44,807 nt of DNA from the NCBI GenBank assembly GCA_017617335.1, contig JAFZWK010000010.1:1-44807 (forward strand), read 5' to 3'. Each line of letters starts with the position of its first letter. Within the stretch, counting starts at the first letter, position 1. This DNA is from Bacteroidaceae bacterium (GTDB lineage Bacteria > Bacteroidota > Bacteroidia > Bacteroidales > Bacteroidaceae). Below the pieces are notes generated by a model, which was not told where the DNA came from, ran no database searches, and saw only the letters and a list, made by a program, of their open reading frames with translations. This document shows, in pieces, positions 40,894 through 44,807 of the stretch. The translations under genes and the position numbers were made by a program.

Positions 40894-41430
40894 TCACTCG
40901 AATTCGCTCATCCAAGTCCTGAAAGTATCAACACATGTCAAGCCAAATTTCTGCAGGCTTCGGATTACCTGTTCAGGTGTCTTCTCCATTTCCAGATGTG
41001 ATTTGGAGTAAAATTTATCCGCATAGCAGATAATCTTTTCCTCGAGTGTCTCAGGAACAAGATCACGAGGCGGGAGTGGCAAAGATTGGCGGAGGATCTC
41101 CTCTTGCGTGAGTCCTGTTCCTGTATGTCGCTCAGCCACTCGGGCATGGGCAGGAAGTCCTTCGCGCCGAAGCAGTTCCGCACCTAACAGCCCATGACAG
41201 ATATAGGGTTCTGTGCCATAACAAGAGATACTGGGAGCATCCACGTAGAGAATACCTATATCATGAAGCATGGCTGCTTCGTAGAGGAAGCGACGGTCAA
41301 CAACGAATTCGGGATGCGCATCTGTAATCTTCAGCGCCCTTCGAGCCACATCCTCGCTATGCTTGAGCAGAATTTGCTCCAGCTCAGGATTGTCAGCATA
41401 ATACTTATGGATCAACTCATGCGGATTCAT
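40894..41430 (-). CDS. HD-domain phosphohydrolase
   Basis: A 178-residue cytosolic protein of the HDIG/YfbR-like HD family. Metal ligands are visible in HSEDVARRAL (His24), MLHDIGIL (H-D pair about 55-56), ICHGLLGAELL and ERHTGTGLT, with a final aspartate in CYADKFYSKS. Such proteins are often called uncharacterised phosphohydrolases that cut nucleotides or phosphate esters; the natural substrate is unknown. It is the last gene before the lptD start, separated by 83 nt. A -7-type TAATTTTG (41442-41435) lies 4 nt before the ATG with TTTG 20 nt further up, indicating a leaderless or nearly leaderless transcript. Confidence 0.9.
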   Translation of the reverse strand: MNPHELIHKYYADNPELEQILLKHSEDVARRALKITDAHPEFVVDRRFLYEAAMLHDIGILYVDAPSISCYGTEPYICHGLLGAELLRREGLPAHARVAERHTGTGLTQEEILRQSLPLPPRDLVPETLEEKIICYADKFYSKSHLEMEKTPEQVIRSLQKFGLTCVDTFRTWMSEFE

Positions 41431-41434
41431 ACTG

Positions 41435-41466
41435 CAAAATTACAAGTAAGTAAGCAGAATTCCAAA
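41435..41466 (-). promoter_or_regulatory. Promoter of the HD gene, very close to the ATG
   Basis: Minus-strand TTTG (41466-41463), a 20-nt spacer, TAATTTTG (41442-41435), then 4 nt to the ATG at 41430. The start of transcription should lie at or within the start codon. Confidence 0.62.
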
Positions 41467-41504
41467 TTTATCTGGGATTTCCTCGCCGTATATGATTCAA
41501 TCTC

Positions 41505-41528
41505 TACCTTATTCATATATATAAGGTA
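41505..41528 (-). terminator. Weak hairpin after the beta-helix gene
   Basis: TACCTTAT (41505-41512) pairs with ATAAGGTA (41521-41528). No T-run follows on the minus strand, so termination is doubtful; it is the only stem seen in this 149-nt spacer. Confidence 0.35.
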
Positions 41529-41579
41529 AGAGGAAGGAAAACGTCAGGATGTTCTCTATAACGTTTCCGCAGTCGCCTT

Positions 41580-44417
41580 TCATTTCGCGGTAAAGGTGGT
41601 GACTTGTGTTGTACCGGAAGCTGTACTGCCGAGATAGAGACCGTGCCATTCAATAGTAGCGTCTGTAGGCTTTTCAACGCTGTACTTGACGTTGTATCGG
41701 CCATTCTTTATCATCCCGTTGGCAGTAAAGAGAGATAGACTACTGCTGAAGGAAGCTTCAAAGGCGTATGTCACAAGGTTGTTGCCGTCGGCATCAGCCA
41801 ACGTGTAGTAACGGCCTGTGCTGTAACTGATAGAAGAGGTACTGAGGTTATAGCCTTGTGCGGCATTACTTATGCTACTGGAGGAACTTCCTCCACCCCA
41901 GCCTCCTCCGCCCTGACTTCCGCCTGCACTTATAGCGATGCCATTGCCTGAGATTTGTATGTAGGAGTTATTGTCACAATCAAGACCTTCCTCAGGACTG
42001 CCTTTTGATGTGTAAGCAAGTACCGCACCATTACCTATAGTTATTGCGCCTGCTGAGCCGTAATTGCTGTCAACAGCATCGTTTCCGTTGCTGAAGCAGA
42101 CAACAGTACCACCCTCAAACTTGATGCAACCTGCCGTGTTGATGCAGTCATCATAACATTTGAAATAGTGCTTGCCGCCATTGAAAAGAATCGAGGCATT
42201 CGACTTGAGTTTACTCTCCATGCCTTCTGCTCCACTTGTCTGCGTTGTGATAACACTCTCGCCACCGTTCACCGTAATGGCGCCGACTGCCTTTATTGCC
42301 TTAGCCGATGAAGAATTGGCGTATTTCGCTCCCGTTGTACTAACGTTGAGAATGGGTCCTTCGCCGCCATCCTTGCCGATGATGATGGTGCCGTCGCTCT
42401 TGATACCCTTACCTCCTGCACCTGTCATACTGATGGAAACGGTGCCGCCTTGCAGATCGATGCTGTTGTCACAGGTCATTCCCTTTGCTGTCGTGTAGCT
42501 GCTGCCTGAGCCAATACCAGTACCGCTATTGGTGATGCTGACGGTACCGCCTATCGTGGTAAGCATATTGTCACAACTGATACCTTTGGCCGCTGCGCCA
42601 GTATTGGTAATTGAAACCGTTCCTCCGCCAAGGGTGATGTCCTTATCGCCCTTGATGCCTACGGCCGTCACAAAGCTACCACCTGAGGGTGTCACACTCC
42701 CGCTGTCTATGATGGTGCCGTTCGCGTAACGAGAGGTGTAGTCGGTAGCAGAGAAGGTGAATACGGAGCCACTTGTCGAGTAACTTGACGTATTGATGTA
42801 GTAATAGACACCAGGCGTCTCCTCCGTCGGACCGCTGACAGTTCTCGTACGGATGCTGTAGGTTCTTCCTCCTCCGCCAGGACCAGGCCAACCGCCATTT
42901 GACCGGATGTAGTCGTCGCTGGCAAAGTAAAATTGTCCGGATTGAGGCTCGTCGAAATCATAATAGAAGAAAGTACGTGTGGCTTGACTTGTTGTCTGTA
43001 TGGTGATGGTACCCGTCATTTGGGCAATCTTCGTGCCATCGCTACGGAAAAGATAAACGACATCCTGCCAATAGCTGCTTGTAGTGGAGCTGAGAGCAGC
43101 ACAGATGCGATAGACGCTTTCTGGCTCGCCTGGATTTTCTCCGCTACCGTCGCCACTCGTGCCGTCATCGGAAACGATGTTGCGAGACAGGTCGAGAGCA
43201 CCGCCCGAACCCAGAGCGTTGATGTTCAGGGTAAGGGATGCATCGTCTTCGTTCACGACGATGTTACCGTCAGCACTAAGTCCCTTGCCAGCCTCGCCGT
43301 TGTTGTTTATCTCGATGTTGCCGCCGCTGATGGTCATCGTTCCGTCCGCTTTGATGCCCGTCACATAGCCAGGATTATTGTCTACCACGATGTATTTGCC
43401 GCTTTGGGTGAAAGAAAGCTCTCCTCCACTTATACGGAGATCGGCTTTGCTCTTGAGGCCCTTGTCGCCTTCACCAGTCGTGGTGATGGTAATGCTGCCG
43501 CCTGCGATGCTCATCAGGCTGTCGCTCTTGATGGCGGCCACATCTCTTTCTGTAACAGAGACGTTTAGAGTTCCTCCCTGAATAATGACCTGTCCGTCGA
43601 AATCATCACCTTCGCCAGTCGCTTCCGCCTGTATGCCGTCACCTTTCGTACCGCTGACAGAAACGCGGCCTCCGTTCATCTTGAAGTACTGGCCAGCATG
43701 AATGCCGTCGTTCCCTGCGCCGATGACACTAATGCTGCCTGTCGAGTTCTTCACAAGCATGTATTCCTTCGTGCTGATAGCGTGCCTCACATTACCCTTC
43801 ACCGTGAGGGAACCGCCCTTGCTCACCTCGAGATGTCCCTTGCAATAAAGGGCAGCTTTCTGACCAAGACTATCCGCAGCATCTTCCAGATAATTGTCCG
43901 TCCCGTCGAGCAATTCGAGAGCTATGCGCTTGCCACACTTGATATGGATGGCAGGACCCTCGGCACTCTCCAAATGGACTCCTGCAAGGCAGATACACGC
44001 CTTGTAGTTGCCGTCATAGACAAAGCTTCCCTCTGTGCTCTCACCACTCAGGACAAAGGTCATCTCACGGTCCGTATTGGCATTCGTGATGCTGACAGCT
44101 GCGCCATTCACTTCAGCAGAGATGCCGCTCACATTCTGCGGATTGACGGTCGCTGTGGCTCCATCGTAGCTGATATACAGCGTATCCTTTCCAACAATCG
44201 GTTCTTTAGGCTGCACGAAAGTGATGCTGTCTATGTCGCTCAGGCTGATAGTGGTATCGCCCAAACTGATTCTGTTGTCTTCGAAACATATATCAACCAC
44301 ATCGATTCTTGTAAAAGAGCCGTTCTTCCACAGATAAAGACCGTCGATTTCAGCTGCCGAGAGTGTAAGCAACCCAATAGCCATGCAAGCCGTAAAGATG
44401 ATTTTTATTGATTTCAT
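41580..44417 (-). CDS. Secreted Cthe_2159-type carbohydrate-binding beta-helix protein
   Basis: A 945-residue exported protein. The signal peptide (MKSIKIIFTACMAIGLLTLSA) is followed by a short N-terminal region with a D-I-C-F-E / S-L-S-D-I-D-S-I-T-F motif common in Bacteroidales surface proteins. From about 130 to 850 run parallel-beta-helix repeats with the recurring GG(T/S)(V/L)x(I/V) and KGI(K/S)(S/C)D units, for example GAGNDGIHAG and KGMTCDNSIDLQGG. This matches the Cthe_2159 (carbohydrate-binding, formerly DUF4353) family, a calcium-dependent pectin/cellulose-binding group. A serine/glycine-rich linker (GGGWGGGSSSSS, about 845) and a final beta domain ending TTQVTTFTAK complete it. Probably a surface adhesin for plant or host glycans. 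The long antisense open frames over this gene reflect its repeat composition. Confidence 0.87.
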   Translation of the reverse strand: MKSIKIIFTACMAIGLLTLSAAEIDGLYLWKNGSFTRIDVVDICFEDNRISLGDTTISLSDIDSITFVQPKEPIVGKDTLYISYDGATATVNPQNVSGISAEVNGAAVSITNANTDREMTFVLSGESTEGSFVYDGNYKACICLAGVHLESAEGPAIHIKCGKRIALELLDGTDNYLEDAADSLGQKAALYCKGHLEVSKGGSLTVKGNVRHAISTKEYMLVKNSTGSISVIGAGNDGIHAGQYFKMNGGRVSVSGTKGDGIQAEATGEGDDFDGQVIIQGGTLNVSVTERDVAAIKSDSLMSIAGGSITITTTGEGDKGLKSKADLRISGGELSFTQSGKYIVVDNNPGYVTGIKADGTMTISGGNIEINNNGEAGKGLSADGNIVVNEDDASLTLNINALGSGGALDLSRNIVSDDGTSGDGSGENPGEPESVYRICAALSSTTSSYWQDVVYLFRSDGTKIAQMTGTITIQTTSQATRTFFYYDFDEPQSGQFYFASDDYIRSNGGWPGPGGGGRTYSIRTRTVSGPTEETPGVYYYINTSSYSTSGSVFTFSATDYTSRYANGTIIDSGSVTPSGGSFVTAVGIKGDKDITLGGGTVSITNTGAAAKGISCDNMLTTIGGTVSITNSGTGIGSGSSYTTAKGMTCDNSIDLQGGTVSISMTGAGGKGIKSDGTIIIGKDGGEGPILNVSTTGAKYANSSSAKAIKAVGAITVNGGESVITTQTSGAEGMESKLKSNASILFNGGKHYFKCYDDCINTAGCIKFEGGTVVCFSNGNDAVDSNYGSAGAITIGNGAVLAYTSKGSPEEGLDCDNNSYIQISGNGIAISAGGSQGGGGWGGGSSSSSISNAAQGYNLSTSSISYSTGRYYTLADADGNNLVTYAFEASFSSSLSLFTANGMIKNGRYNVKYSVEKPTDATIEWHGLYLGSTASGTTQVTTFTAK

Positions 44418-44547
44418 GCAATTATAGACCCATTATCTGGTAGTTAGACGAGACAAAAGAATCAAGGGTTTAATGGTGTGTCCGTTAAATTTACTTAAGC
44501 GACAAGATGAAGGAATCGATGTGCCGCGATGGCAAATCCATGAAAAT

Positions 44548-44577
44548 CCCCACATCCTTAGGAACCGGAATGTGGGG
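44548..44577 (-). terminator. Terminator after the last (partial) gene
   Basis: CCCCACATCC (44548-44557) pairs with GGAATGTGGGG (44567-44577). On the minus strand it is followed by ATTTTC. It lies about 40 nt after the stop at 44619. Confidence 0.7.
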
Positions 44578-44618
44578 ACTGACGTTTTATTCGAATTGTA
44601 TCATCTGTTAGAGTTTCC

Positions 44619-44807
44619 TTACAAGTACAGGGGCTGGCCAGAATTCTTCATGCTGTCAATGTACTGTGGATATACAGGACTGATGCTGATGAGGAACTTG
44701 CATACAGATACCAAGCGGTTTTTTACTACTTTCTTGAAGTTCTTTACTGATTCGTTGCTTACCAATACATAGCTGTCGGAGAGAACTACTGTCATTGGGT
44801 TTAATTC
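44619..44807 (-). CDS. 3' end of an unidentified gene
   Basis: A 62-residue C-terminal fragment open to the window edge on the minus strand (ending SMKNSGQPLYL, with SVKNFKKVVKNRL in the middle). It ends with TAA, after which a terminator-like hairpin follows. It is too short for a family call; the frame is preferred because of the terminator position and continuous reading to the edge. Confidence 0.5.
   Translation of the reverse strand, partial: ELNPMTVVLSDSYVLVSNESVKNFKKVVKNRLVSVCKFLISISPVYPQYIDSMKNSGQPLYL

Noticed and set aside
42933-44411. Long plus-strand frames antisense to the beta-helix gene
   Set aside because: They mirror the repetitive coding strand; the minus frame has a signal peptide and a recognised family.

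Overview
The window looks like a chromosomal segment of a gut or oral Bacteroidales, most likely a Prevotella/Segatella-type organism. The reasons are the Bacteroidetes promoter form (TTTG, about 19-20 nt, TAnnTTTG) ahead of many genes, weak Shine-Dalgarno sites, BspA-type leucine-rich repeat (LRR) proteins, secreted proteins ending in a short NGK(K/R)xxxx tail, an LptD of the Bacteroidetes type, and SpoIIE/STAS partner-switching genes. Species and genus are inference.

Layout. 1-7.1 kb is housekeeping: the 3' part of mutS2; a convergent two-gene sugar-nucleotide operon (FdtA-type ketoisomerase plus an unusual acyltransferase-DegT aminotransferase fusion); a tRNA-Ser(GCT)/tRNA-Glu(CTC) pair; a flavodoxin-fold protein, a DUF362 protein and 3-methyladenine DNA glycosylase I. 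7.2-12.1 kb holds a tandem duplication of a two-gene module: a 48-residue acidic peptide and a secreted LRR protein. 12.4-23.8 kb is a host-glycoprotein (mucin-like) degradation region: GH20 hexosaminidase, GH109-like glycosidase and two 1113-residue M60-type metallopeptidases embedded between LRR_5 domains. 23.9-24.9 kb is a translationally coupled three-gene DUF3791/DUF3990 set, possibly a toxin-antitoxin-like locus. 25.2-26.6 kb holds another secreted protein with a small peptide gene beside it.

27.4-44.8 kb holds an ABCG-like exporter and lipoprotein; a SpoIIE phosphatase / HATPase / STAS partner switch; an outer-membrane barrel; a DUF456 protein; a lipoprotein plus BRCT-like gene pair and a small winged-helix-like gene; lptD; an HD hydrolase; a Cthe_2159-type beta-helix surface protein; and the 3' end of an unknown gene.

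The least ordinary material is non-coding. The long spacers at 12.1, 15.7-17.0 and 26.7-27.3 kb carry a family of multi-hairpin elements. Each has an outer stem of 10-15 bp whose sequence differs from copy to copy while pairing is kept, and which encloses two to four small hairpins, with shared flanks outside. They are mixed with degenerate 6-, 7- and 9-nt short tandem repeats. A separate two-block tandem-promoter module is repeated at 15.7 and 35.4 kb, and four 22-nt-spaced sites precede the GH20 gene. Two neighbouring genes near 36-38 kb encode proteins ending or beginning with perfect beta-clamp-binding pentapeptides.
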